Assembly (NCBI GenBank): GCA_963741625.1
Contig: CAVUIT010000001.1
Coordinates: 62,001 to 126,000 of the forward strand
Reading direction: 5' to 3'
Origin: CAWBBA01 sp963741625
Lineage (GTDB): Bacteria; Desulfobacterota; Desulfomonilia; Desulfomonilales; Desulfomonilaceae
Length of the DNA: 64,000 bases
Of the stretch, positions 47,595 to 55,959 are shown one piece after another. The notes under the pieces were generated by a model. The model searched no databases. It had not been told where the DNA came from and saw only the letters and a list, made by a program, of their open reading frames with translations. The position numbers were made by a program, and so were the translations under genes. Numbering within the stretch: the stretch's first letter is position 1; every line of letters begins with the position of its first letter.

Positions 47595-48104
47595 TTATCC
47601 TTCCGACTCGGCATCAATCTCGACAAGGATCTCTCCGGGACTCACCTGCGCGCCAACCTGCGTGTTGACGGCTCGAACCGTGCCTGAATATGGCGCGACT
47701 AAGGTCATCTCCATTTTCATGGCCGATACCACTACCAGACCCTGTCCCTTTACCACTTCACGGCCCACTTCCACGAGCACCCGCACCACCGATGCCGGGG
47801 TGGGAGGCGTGACCTCACACGGTGTCTCAGCAAAACCGCGAGCCTTCCGGCGTTCGACTATACCGGCATCCTGAACCAGTCTCGCCCGGCCATCGAGCCA
47901 AATCCAGCTCCCTTCCGAGGTACGGGCCACAAAAAGGTTCGCAGTCCGGCATCCGACACGGAGGTGGAGATGGTTGGGTGCAACCGCGCTCACAGTGACA
48001 GCTCGTGTTTCGCCTTCCAGTACCATGTTGGTAGAGCCTGAATCGTCCAAAGGGGCCGCGTCAACCGTGTAGATTTCCGGGCCTATTTTGACCTTGTATT
48101 CCAT
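47595..48104 (-). CDS. biotin carrier protein of acyl-CoA carboxylase
   Basis: Carries the covalently bound biotin between the carboxylase and carboxyltransferase. 169 residues. The C-terminal 70 form a biotinyl-lipoyl domain with the biotinylation site 'VSAMKMEM' and the closing 'VSPGEILVEID'. The N-terminal ~95 residues are the BT-type linker seen in the C-terminal part of methylcrotonyl- or propionyl-CoA carboxylase alpha subunits, so an ancestral alpha chain appears split. Start ATG 48104 has GAGGAG ten bases upstream. It begins 14 bases after the biotin carboxylase stop. Confidence 0.88.
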   Translation of the reverse strand: MEYKVKIGPEIYTVDAAPLDDSGSTNMVLEGETRAVTVSAVAPNHLHLRVGCRTANLFVARTSEGSWIWLDGRARLVQDAGIVERRKARGFAETPCEVTPPTPASVVRVLVEVGREVVKGQGLVVVSAMKMEMTLVAPYSGTVRAVNTQVGAQVSPGEILVEIDAESEG

Positions 48105-48118
48105 GGTTCTGCCACTCC

Positions 48119-49618
48119 TCAGTGGCCTAAATCCCAGGTCCCGAGTCGCTGCCAGGGAGAAAGCCATTCATCGGCCCTTGCTCGCTCGTTCCCTTGAGGA
48201 GAAAATCCGGGACCAGCTATTTCATGAGCCACGAAGCCCAGCACGGCTAGATCATCCAAAACCCGGTCGGGCTGCCACTGAGCGAAGTTCTCCTCGATGA
48301 ACCCCGTGTGGGTACGGCCTGACCGAAAAGGCTCCGAGGATACCACATCCACCAAGAATTCAATCGGAGTTTTGACGCCCAAGATTACGCACTCTTTCAA
48401 AGCGCGGATCATTCGCTCCACAGCCGAAGGGCGATCCTCGGCCCATACCACAAGCTTACCCAGGATCGGGTCGTATTGAAGAGGCACCTGGAATCCTGCA
48501 TATACTCCGTGGTCATACCGAATTCCCGGCCCTTCAGGCGCCCTGACAAAGAGGATCTGGCCCGGCGCGGGCATAAAGTTGCATGCGGGATCCTCCGCGT
48601 AGATACGGCACTCGATCGCATGCCCCCGACGATTGACGTCCGCCTGGGTAAAAGGCAAAGGCTGCCCCGCGGCAACCTCGATTTGACGGCGAACCAGATC
48701 AAGACCGGTGGTCAGTTCCGTTATGGGGTGCTCGACCTGGAGCCGGGTATTGACCTCCAAGAAGTAGAACTCTCCGGACCTGTCCAAGAGGAACTCCACC
48801 GTACCCGCATTGACATAACCCGCGGCACGGGCAGCAGCCACTGCGGCAGCGCCCATGCGGTCACGTAATTCATCGGTCAACGCGACTGAAGGGGTCTCTT
48901 CGATGATTTTTTGATGCCTGCGCTGTATCGAGCACTCACGCTCGAAGAGATGCACCACGTTGCCGTGAGCATCGGCCAGTATCTGAAATTCGACATGCCG
49001 AGGCTTATCCAAATATTTTTCCAGGTAGATGGACCCGTCGCCGAACGACGCCAGTGCCTCGCTTGCGGCCGTCTCCGCAGCCTCTGCCAAAGCGTCACGG
49101 CTCTCGACAATTCGCATTCCCTTGCCGCCGCCGCCCGCTGCGGCCTTTACAAGGACCGGATAACCCAACTCCTCCGCCGCGGCACTGAGGTGAGAGTTGT
49201 CCGTGGCAGCCGTGGTCATGCCCGGTATGATAGGCACTTGATGTTCCATCATGAGCCGACGGGCTGTTGTCTTGTTGCCGAGCTTTGCCATGACTCCCGC
49301 GGGGGGGCCAATGAAGACAAGATCTTCCGAAGCTACACGTTCTGCAAATGCCGGATTCTCAGCCAAGAAGCCGTACCCGGGATGAATCGCCTCCGCGCCG
49401 GTTTCTCGAGCCGCGGCTATAATTTTGTCTAAGTTGAGATAGCTGGAGGCCGGATCGGATTCTCCTAAGAACACCGCTTCGTCGGCAGTCAGAACGTGCA
49501 GCGCCTGACGGTCGGCTTCCGAATATACAGCCACAGTACGAATTCCCATTTCCACGGCTGTGCGCATGATGCGGACTGCGATTTCGCCCCGGTTGGCGAT
49601 GAGTATTTTAGAAAACAT
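48119..49618 (-). CDS. biotin carboxylase subunit
   Basis: ATP-dependent carboxylation of biotin with bicarbonate. 499 residues: N-terminal 'ILIANRGEIAVRIMRTA', ATP-grasp glycine loop 'KAAAGGGGKGMRIV', 'ERECSIQRRHQKIIEE', 'GTVEFLLD', 'FLEVNTRLQVEHPITE'. This is AccC/MccA-alpha size without the biotin domain, which is on the next gene. It lies between the carboxyltransferase (11 bases upstream) and the biotin carrier, making a three-gene carboxylase set. Confidence 0.93.
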   Translation of the reverse strand: MFSKILIANRGEIAVRIMRTAVEMGIRTVAVYSEADRQALHVLTADEAVFLGESDPASSYLNLDKIIAAARETGAEAIHPGYGFLAENPAFAERVASEDLVFIGPPAGVMAKLGNKTTARRLMMEHQVPIIPGMTTAATDNSHLSAAAEELGYPVLVKAAAGGGGKGMRIVESRDALAEAAETAASEALASFGDGSIYLEKYLDKPRHVEFQILADAHGNVVHLFERECSIQRRHQKIIEETPSVALTDELRDRMGAAAVAAARAAGYVNAGTVEFLLDRSGEFYFLEVNTRLQVEHPITELTTGLDLVRRQIEVAAGQPLPFTQADVNRRGHAIECRIYAEDPACNFMPAPGQILFVRAPEGPGIRYDHGVYAGFQVPLQYDPILGKLVVWAEDRPSAVERMIRALKECVILGVKTPIEFLVDVVSSEPFRSGRTHTGFIEENFAQWQPDRVLDDLAVLGFVAHEIAGPGFSPQGNERARADEWLSPWQRLGTWDLGH

Positions 49619-49629
49619 CTGTCAGTCCT

Positions 49630-51246
49630 TCACATGCGGAACGTGCCGTGGCCCTGGTCGCGGTCGTCGAGCGAGGCATTGAGCGAAGCGGAAATCGCAA
49701 GACCCAGCACATCGCGGGTCATGGCCGGGTCCAAGATGCCGTCGTCCCACAGATTAGCGGTGCTGTAGTATGCGTTACCTTCATTCAGGGCCGACTGCAT
49801 AATGGGCCCGCGTATCCCGTCGACTATCTCGGGAGGTAGGGGCGGCTGGCCTTCCCTGGCTAATTGGTCGTTCTTCACTGATACCAGGACATCCGCAGCC
49901 TGCTCACCGCCCATCACGCCTATCTGTGCGTTGGGCCACATCCAAAGGAAGCGAGGCGAATAAGCTCGCCCGCACATGCCGTAATTACCTGCGCCGAAAG
50001 AGGCCCCCACAATGACGGTGAATTTCGGTACCGTCGCGGTGGAGACCGCGTGAACCATCTTGTGGCCGTCTTTCGTAATGCCGCCCCGCTCGTATTCCCG
50101 GCCGATTATGTAACCGTTGATGTTCTGGAGGAACAAGAGCGGGATACCCTGGCGATCGCAGAGCTGGATGAACTGGGTAGCCTTGAGCGAGCTATCCGAG
50201 AAGAGCACGCCGTTGTTTCCCAGTATTCCCACCTGATATCCGTGAATGTAAGCCCAGCCGCAAACCAGAGTAGGGCCATAAAGCGCTTTGAATTCCAGAA
50301 ATTCGGAGCCGTCAACGATCCGAGCAATAATCTCTCTGACGTCGTACGGCGTAGAGATACTTTGTGGAACGATCCCCCAGATTTCCCGAGGATCATACAG
50401 CGGGTTCTTGGGAGGCCGCATAGGCACGCGGGCCTTTTCCTGCTGAGGCAGAATCGCGGTAATGTCACGGACGATTTGCAGGGCATGCTCGTCGTCCTCA
50501 GCGAAGTAATCCGAAACGCCTGATTCCTGACAATGAACTCTTGCGCCGCCCAGATCTTCGGCCGTAACCTCTTCACCCGTGGCTGCCTTAACGAGCGGAG
50601 GCCCTCCGAGGAAGATCGCGCCCGTCCCGGTAACGTGAACCACATGGTCGGACATGGCCGGGATGTAAGCTCCGCCCGCTGTACATAACCCCATGACCGC
50701 GGTTATCTGCGGAATATTCATCTTCGACATCAATGCCTGGTTGTAAAAGATGCGGCCGCCATCATCCGCGTCCGGAAAAATCTCCGACTGGAGCGGCAAA
50801 TAAGCCCCGCCGGAATCCACCAGCACGATCATTGGCAGCCGGTTCTCCATGGCAATGGTTTGGAAACGCAAGGTCTTCTTGACTCCCAGCGGATAGACCG
50901 TCCCGCCCTTGATCATGGGATCATTGGCATGGACTAAGACCTCGCGGCCTTGAACGAGTCCAATTCCTCCGCGGCTGCCCGCGCCATGAACCTTTCCGTC
51001 GTAAAGCCCTTTGGCCGCAAGTGGAGCAATCTCCAGCCAAGGCGTGTTCCGGTCCAGGAGCAGGTCTAGCCTTTTTTGGACCGGGAGCTTGCCCAGTTCG
51101 GCATTTCTGTGGAGGGCTTTCTCCGAACGATCTTCCCGGGCCTTTTTCATCTCAGCTTTGAGTTCGGCCACGAGTCGTTCCATGAGGGCATAATTGGCCT
51201 TGTACTCATCGCTTGCCGTGGAGATGCGAGTTTCAATAACTTCCAT
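49630..51246 (-). CDS. acyl-CoA carboxylase carboxyltransferase, methylcrotonyl/geranyl-CoA type
   Basis: Transfers CO2 from biotin to an acyl-CoA. About 538 residues, crotonase-fold tandem. Family clues for the methylcrotonyl/geranyl-CoA branch rather than propionyl-CoA: 'VDSGGAYLPLQSEIFPD', 'CTAGGAYIPAMSDHVV', and the C-terminal 'EGNAYYSTANLWDDGILDPAMTRDVLGL'. The second Gly-rich oxyanion segment is 'VGASFGAGNYGMCGRAY'. ATG 51246 is chosen on homology; a GTG at 51273 lies in the mobile repeat arm and no strong ribosome site is seen for either. Substrate not proven; leucine-derived or isoprenoid acids fit the neighbourhood. Confidence 0.9.
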   Translation of the reverse strand: MEVIETRISTASDEYKANYALMERLVAELKAEMKKAREDRSEKALHRNAELGKLPVQKRLDLLLDRNTPWLEIAPLAAKGLYDGKVHGAGSRGGIGLVQGREVLVHANDPMIKGGTVYPLGVKKTLRFQTIAMENRLPMIVLVDSGGAYLPLQSEIFPDADDGGRIFYNQALMSKMNIPQITAVMGLCTAGGAYIPAMSDHVVHVTGTGAIFLGGPPLVKAATGEEVTAEDLGGARVHCQESGVSDYFAEDDEHALQIVRDITAILPQQEKARVPMRPPKNPLYDPREIWGIVPQSISTPYDVREIIARIVDGSEFLEFKALYGPTLVCGWAYIHGYQVGILGNNGVLFSDSSLKATQFIQLCDRQGIPLLFLQNINGYIIGREYERGGITKDGHKMVHAVSTATVPKFTVIVGASFGAGNYGMCGRAYSPRFLWMWPNAQIGVMGGEQAADVLVSVKNDQLAREGQPPLPPEIVDGIRGPIMQSALNEGNAYYSTANLWDDGILDPAMTRDVLGLAISASLNASLDDRDQGHGTFRM

Positions 51247-51267
51247 AAGACTACACCGAAGAGAATC

Positions 51268-51302
51268 ATTCACCGCGGAGAGCGCAGAGACCGCAGAGAA
51301 GA
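51268..51302. repeat. left inverted arm of GxxExxY cassette
   Basis: ATTCACCGCGGAGAGCGCAG and following bases to AGAGAAG. Matches the reverse complement of the right arm (51693-51724) with two differences in 32 bases. It contains the stop codon of the GxxExxY gene. Confidence 0.75.
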
Positions 51303-51686
51303 ATTCTCTTTCAAATTGTTTACGAGACGACGTATTCCGCGTCGAAGCTCTATGACATTAAAGTTCAACAGCAAACCGATGGGAACGCCCGACAGTTTCA
51401 AATAGGAAAGAAGCTGAGCCTCGTGAATAGCCTCCAGTCTCTCGACCGCCTTGAGTTCAACAATCACCGAGTTCTCTACCAGCAGGTCAATCCGGTAACC
51501 GCAATCCAAAAGAATCTCTCGATACTTCACCGGTAGAACTTTTTGTCGTTCGAGTTTGAGCCCCCGTTCAGTCAGTTCATACGCGAGACAAGCCTCGTAG
51601 GTGGATTCCAGCAGACCTGGCCCGAGGTGGCGATGAACTTCAATCGCCGCACCAATTATGGTTTCCGTGGTTTTGTTATAGTCCAT
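51270..51686 (-). CDS. GxxExxY protein (PD-(D/E)xK-like nuclease fold)
   Basis: A 138-residue protein of the GxxExxY family, named for 'GPGLLESTYEACL' (Gly, Glu, Tyr) near residue 25. Acidic residues in 'YRIDLLVENSVIVELKAV' fit a PD-(D/E)xK nuclease core. The function of the family is unknown. It is wedged between a carboxyltransferase and an acyl-CoA dehydrogenase of one catabolic operon. Inverted repeats enclose it (51268-51302 and 51693-51724), and its last codons are read from the left arm. This points to a mobile or repeat-associated insertion. Confidence 0.85.
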   Translation of the reverse strand: MDYNKTTETIIGAAIEVHRHLGPGLLESTYEACLAYELTERGLKLERQKVLPVKYREILLDCGYRIDLLVENSVIVELKAVERLEAIHEAQLLSYLKLSGVPIGLLLNFNVIELRRGIRRLVNNLKENSSLRSLRSPR

Positions 51687-51692
51687 TATCAA

Positions 51693-51724
51693 TCTCTGCG
51701 GTCTCAGCGCTCTCTGCGGTGAAT
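51693..51724. repeat. right inverted arm of GxxExxY cassette
   Basis: TCTCTGCGGTCTCAGCGCTC and following bases to GCGGTGAAT. On the minus strand it encodes the last residues (I-H-R-R-E-R) and the TGA stop of the acyl-CoA dehydrogenase, so the insertion replaced that protein's original C-terminal end. Confidence 0.75.
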
Positions 51725-52862
51725 CTGGTACTGGCTCAAAAGATCCTCAGCTATGGACATACGAGCGATCTCACATGTGGTGCCGGCAATCCCGGCGAAC
51801 TTCGCTTCTCGATAGCATCGCTCGACCATGTTTCCACTTACGTACCCTTTTCCGGCCATGATCTGCATTGCCAGGGATGCCACCTTTTCCGACGCTTCCG
51901 CTGCAAAAACCTTGGCGCAATGGAGCGTGGTCCGCGCCTCGGGATCTGCTTCCGCTGCCATCCACCCTGCCCGGTAGGTAAGAAGTTGGGCCGTCTGAGT
52001 GAGAGTCAGCATTTCTGCCAGCTTGAATCTTATTTCCTGATAGCTGAAGATCGCCTTCCCCCCGCGGTTATTGGAACCTGCATATTGCCGAGCTTCCGCG
52101 ACAAGGCTCTGCATAAGCCCTACCGAGCCCACAGCCAATACCATGTCTTCAACGCTGCGCAGAAAATCAAGAGGGGTCTGATCGTCGAATGGTCCGAGGA
52201 CTCGTGATTGCGGTATCCGAACATTGTCCAACTCAATCGATGCCACTGCCAGCCCGTTGTACCCGAGGGTCTGAAGCCTTGGACCCACGATCAGGCCGGG
52301 AAGCCCTTTCTCGACCAGAAAAACCGCAGGCTGTTCACTGATATTTCCCACAACGGCCAGGCAGTCGGCTATGGGGCCGTTCGTGACAAAGCTCTTCTTG
52401 CCGCGTCAGCACGAATTCCTGGCCGTCTTGGTATGCGGTCGTTCGGAAACCGGAGGGATCTTGAGTGTCCTCAGCTTCGCTTACCGCTACGGCGCCAATC
52501 AATTCGCCGCGCGAAAGCGGTTCGAGGATCTCTTGGACGTGGGCTGCCTCACCAAAGCCCGCGACCAATCCCCCGAAAAGCCGGGCAGATGTCTCCGCCG
52601 CAAGGAAAAGTGAACTCGATACCCGGGCCAACTCCTCCTGGCCCGCCATAAGTTCCATAGTCTGCGATGCGGCTGAAGGCCCTATGCCGACGCTCAGATA
52701 TCCGACCTCCGCCAGCTTGCCCAGATACTCCCTTGTCAGGCGTTCCAGTTCGGGCAGCTCCGCGTGCTCAAGACTTTCTGCCATCGTCCGGCCAGCCTGA
52801 TCGAAAAGGCCTGCCACACGGCTCTTGAAGTCTTTATTTTTCTCGGTCCAATCGAAATTCAC
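51704..52862 (-). pseudogene. acyl-CoA dehydrogenase (3), frame-broken
   Basis: Third acyl-CoA dehydrogenase. The N-terminal frame (ATG 52862) reads 'FDWTEKNKDFKSRVAGLFDQ' through 'GAVAVSEAEDTQDPS' to 'GQEFVLT'. Near 52404 one base must be removed (ACG-C-GGC) to continue as 'GKKSFVTNGPIADCLAVVGN' and so on to 51704. The substrate loop 'SVEDMVLAVG' has Glu-Asp in place of the usual Glu-Arg, and the C-terminal loop is 'GIAGTTCEIARM', so the catalytic base is unclear; it may be divergent. The last residues come from an inserted repeat arm. Repaired length ~385. Confidence 0.8.
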
Positions 52863-52909
52863 TGATTATTCCATTTCGTAAATTCGGTAACGTGTTTCGG
52901 TCAGATGTG

Positions 52910-52966
52910 GTGGGACAGGCATCTTGCCTGTCATTTCTTGGTCGACGGGCAAGATGCCTGTCCCAC
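52910..52966. repeat. 23-bp inverted repeat, copy 2
   Basis: GTGGGACAGGCATCTTGCCTGTC and an arm differing by one base (GACGGGCAAG...) bounding 11 bases. Same element as 19614-19670. A GTCGGGCGTGCCCGAC palindrome follows at about 52983-52998. Confidence 0.75.
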
Positions 52967-53063
52967 CAATCCACCGGAGTAGGTCGGGCGTGCCCGACGC
53001 AATCGGCGGCCACGGGTCGCCCTACAACTTTCTCGGTCCAATCGAAGTTCACGAGGCGAATCC

Positions 53064-54206
53064 TCACATGAGACGGGAGATAATCACCTTTTGGACGTCA
53101 GATGTGCCGCCGCCGATGGGCGCAAGGCGGCCGTCGCGGAAAACCCGCTCGACGTCATATTCGTGGCAGTAACCATAGCCTCCGAATATCAACATCGCGT
53201 CGTTTGTCGGGCCGAGCGACCAGTCTGCCACAAAGAGCTTGGCAACCGCGGCCTCGAGATGATTCAGCGGCCGACCCTGGTCCTTGCACCAGGCAATCCG
53301 ATAAACCAGCGACCGTGCAGCCTCCAGGAAAATCTTCATGTCAGCCAACTTGTGTTTGATACCCTGAAAAGAGGCAATGGGCCTGCCGAATTGCTCTCTC
53401 TCCTGGGCATATCGCGTGCAGCGCTGTATGAGGAAGGAAATCGCGCCTACAAACGGTGCGAGCAGGGCGCTCCGGTCCCACTCTACCGTCTGCATGGCCA
53501 TCAGGAATCCGTTGCCTTCGGAGCCCAACAGATTTTCCGCGGGAATGACGCAATCCTCGAATATCAATTCTGAGGTCGGTGAGGTCCGAACCCCCATCTT
53601 GATCAGTTGACGACCCACTGAGAAGCCGGGCGTGCCTTTTTCCACGATGAAGGCCGATATGCCCGCATGACCCGCGGAAAGATCGGTCTTGGCATACACC
53701 ACTGCCACGTCGGCTATGGCTCCATTGGTGATGAACATCTTCGTGCCGTTAAGGACCCAGGAGTCGCCCTTCCGCTCAGCCCGAGTCCTGAGAGAAGCCA
53801 CGTCCGAGCCGGCATTCGGCTCAGTCAACCCCATGCAGCCGATCCATTCCCCGCTTGCCAGCCTGGGTATATATTTTCCGCGCTGAGCGTCGGTCCCGTG
53901 GGTGAAAATGGTATCCGCACACAGGTACGTGTGGGCCCCGTAGCTCAACGTCAGCCCTCCATCCACGCCGGCTTCGCCAAGGGCTTCCGCGGCCAGGACC
54001 GACGTAAGGACGTCTGCTCCCCCACCTCCCAACTCCTCAGGGAAGTGCAGGCCCAGGATTCCGAATTCGCCCATTTTCTTCCAGGACTGCCTGTCAAATT
54101 CAGACCTGAGATCATGCTCCTGGACGCGAGGGACAATTTCCCGTCGTGCGAACTTGAGGACCTGCTCCCTGAACATGATCTGCTCGTCTGTGAGCGCGAA
54201 ATCCAT
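53064..54206 (-). CDS. acyl-CoA dehydrogenase (4), Asp-variant of isovaleryl type
   Basis: Fourth acyl-CoA dehydrogenase, 380 residues. ATG 54206 follows AAGGAG by six bases (TTG at 54209 rejected). Motifs: 'GLTEPNAGSDVASL', 'WVLNGTKMFITNGAIADV', 'GVRTSPTSELIFEDCVIP', 'AQEREQFGRPIASFQ', 'IGGGTSDVQKVIISRLM'. The C-terminal YEGT Glu is absent, as in isovaleryl-CoA dehydrogenases. Where those enzymes place their catalytic Glu (an ER pair on helix G) this protein has Asp-Arg in 'TVEWDRSALLAP'. If the alignment is right the base is Asp, as reported for some alicyclic acyl-CoA dehydrogenases. It is the first structural gene of the locus after the TetR gene. Confidence 0.88.
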   Translation of the reverse strand: MDFALTDEQIMFREQVLKFARREIVPRVQEHDLRSEFDRQSWKKMGEFGILGLHFPEELGGGGADVLTSVLAAEALGEAGVDGGLTLSYGAHTYLCADTIFTHGTDAQRGKYIPRLASGEWIGCMGLTEPNAGSDVASLRTRAERKGDSWVLNGTKMFITNGAIADVAVVYAKTDLSAGHAGISAFIVEKGTPGFSVGRQLIKMGVRTSPTSELIFEDCVIPAENLLGSEGNGFLMAMQTVEWDRSALLAPFVGAISFLIQRCTRYAQEREQFGRPIASFQGIKHKLADMKIFLEAARSLVYRIAWCKDQGRPLNHLEAAVAKLFVADWSLGPTNDAMLIFGGYGYCHEYDVERVFRDGRLAPIGGGTSDVQKVIISRLM

Positions 54207-54254
54207 CAAATCTCCTTCAGCGGTAAGACCGGGGGAACCTTCTTGTAAAGAAGG

Positions 54255-54370
54255 TTCCCCCAGACCCCCTTCAAGAAACTCTAACCCTTGCCGGAATCCT
54301 CATTTCTCCTGTGGGAGAAATGAGGATTCCGGCAAAGGTTAGAAGTTCTTGGGAGGGGTTCGGGGAGACC
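54255..54370. repeat. long palindrome
   Basis: A 22-bp perfect stem (TTGCCGGAATCCTCATTTCTCC at 54288-54309 pairs with 54314-54335). It continues outward imperfectly (CTAACC/GGTTAG, then AAGAAC.../GTTCTT and CCCCAGACCCC/GGGGTTCGGGG) for about 115 bases in all. It fills the gap between the TetR stop and dehydrogenase (4). It may stop transcripts, or be a repeat of the family seen at 40965-41005. Confidence 0.7.
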
Positions 54371-54406
54371 GCGTTTCGTGGGGTTACAAGAAGGGCTCCC
54401 CGATTC

Positions 54407-55032
54407 TTATTGCTTTGAATCCGAACGAGCGCCGTTCATGAAAACTTCCATGAGTCCTCTTTCGATTCGGTCCTTCTGGCCGGGACCTTTCAGGGGCTGG
54501 TTTTCAAGGACCATGGCAGACACGAAACTCTCTAATGCGCCCAAAAAGAAGTAAGTCAGGTACCGAGCCTTTACGTCGGCCCGCAGAGCCTTCTTGCCCT
54601 GGGCCTGGGCAATGATTTTTTCCGTTCGGTCCATAAACACCTTGAACCATTCCAGACGCTCCGGCGTCAGATTGGCTGACGATCGGGAGATTTCGGTAAT
54701 GAAGATGTGGACCAGGTCCGGGCGTTGTTCGTACTGGTCGAGAAAGTATTTCACGATGGACCCGAGTTTTTGTTCCACCGGCTCGGACGGATTGCCGCAC
54801 GGTCCATCATGGCAAAGAGGCCCTCCCACCATTCCGTAATGATGGCATCGAACAAGTCTGATTTGCTTTTGAAGTAGTGATAGACAAGCCCGTACGAGAT
54901 GTTCGCGGCCGTTGATATGTCTGTGATGCGTGCCTGGTGGAAGCCTTTTTCGCGGATCACTGCACACGCGGCGTCAAAGATGATAGCCACCTTGTCTTTC
55001 TTGGCGTTCTCGGTGCGCGGGTTTGGCTGCAT
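54407..55032 (-). pseudogene. TetR-family regulator (2), frame-broken
   Basis: TetR repressor. HTH: 'IFDAACAVIREKGFHQARITDISTAANISYGLVYHYFKSKSDLFDAII'. After 'LFAMMDR' the frame changes by the loss of one base near 54797; the rest ('GNPSEPVEQKLGSIVKYFLDQYEQRPDLVHIF...') reads to 54407. Repaired length ~208 residues. Unlike the other breaks upstream, this one needs a base added. The start at 55032 lies 19 bases from a palindromic operator (55051-55072). It probably represses the acyl-CoA dehydrogenase (4) operon. Confidence 0.8.
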
Positions 55033-55050
55033 GCGCGGGAAATATCAGCT

Positions 55051-55072
55051 ATTGATTGATTTGTCAATCAAT
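55051..55072. promoter_or_regulatory. palindromic operator for TetR (2)
   Basis: ATTGATTGA-TTTG-TCAATCAAT, perfect 9-bp arms with a 4-base spacer, just upstream of the TetR (2) start. The TTGA...TCAA form is common for fatty-acid-related TetR/FadR operators. Confidence 0.65.
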
Positions 55073-55295
55073 TTTGCAAAACCACCTCAAGTCGTCTCCA
55101 CTGAACAAGACTGATGGAACTGTCGCGTCGGCTAGGCGGCTGCGACAGTTTTTCCTGTTCAGATCCTTCCCCAGCAACCGGGAAAGAATGCCCGGTCAGG
55201 TCCCCTACGTCCACAAGCCAAAGCCTCCGTTGGCCAAAATAAGTATGGTGTCCCCAGATTACAGATTTCACCGGGAATGTCGCTAGAAAGCGACC

Positions 55296-55344
55296 TTGCA
55301 GAGATGTCCCCATTTGGGGTATAATCAGCCCCATTATGGGGACA
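55296..55344 (+). promoter_or_regulatory. sigma-70-like promoter inside an inverted repeat
   Basis: TTGCAG (55296-55301), 18-base spacer, TATAAT (55320-55325). The -10 box is bracketed by TGTCCCCAT (55305-55313) and ATGGGGACA (55336-55344), exact inverted copies; the right arm contains the start codon of the next gene. This layout suits repression by the winged-helix domain of that gene's product. Confidence 0.55.
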
Positions 55345-55956
55345 GCGTCAGACAACCTCAGTTCAGCATTGTTCGGAAAAGTCCGATCTTCGGTGCTTGC
55401 GCTCCTCTTCTGCCATTACGAGAAATCTTTCTACTTCCGGGAAATAGAACGATCCGTCGGCATGGGACGGGGAGCAGTCCAGCGAAACTGGAAAATCTTG
55501 TCAATGCCGGATTGATTGTCCGGCGGAAACAAGGGAACCAAGTTTACTATCAAGCCAACGCCAAATCAGCGATTTTTTCTGAACTCAAATCCATGATGAT
55601 CAAGACCGCCGGAGTGGCCGATGTGCTACGGGAAGCACTGATACCTTTTGCGCAGACGAATAACAACGGCATTCATCTATGGTTCGCTCGCCAAAGGAAC
55701 TGCGACTGCCGACAGTGACGTGGATGTTCTGTTATAGGGGATTTGGCGTTTTCAGAGGTCGTTGATCTTCTGGGATCGGCTCAGGAGTCCATAGGGACGA
55801 GAGGTCAACCCTTCCGTCTATCCGGTGGACGAGTTTGTCACAAAGATTTCGCAGGGACAGCATTTCGTCACTTCGCTCATTGACGAGCCGAAAATCTTCC
55901 TCATTGGAGACGAGGATGTCTTTGGGAGACTGGTTGAGAAACGGCTGGCTCGTTGA
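55336..55956 (+). pseudogene. winged-helix + nucleotidyltransferase protein (MNT-like), broken
   Basis: Remnant of a two-domain protein. Winged helix: 'ALFGKVRSSVLALLFCHYEK' and 'YFREIERSVGMGRGAVQR', then 'LENLVNAGLIVRRKQGNQVYY'. Nucleotidyltransferase: 'TTAFIYGSLAKGTATADSDVDVL' carries GS and DxD. The pieces lie in three frames. At least four shifts are needed, near 55490 (base missing), 55655 (base extra), 55731 (base missing) and 55798 (base extra). Such proteins act as antitoxin-like AMPylating partners of HEPN toxins, and a HEPN remnant follows. As it stands the gene cannot be functional. Confidence 0.75.
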
Positions 55957-55959
55957 ACA

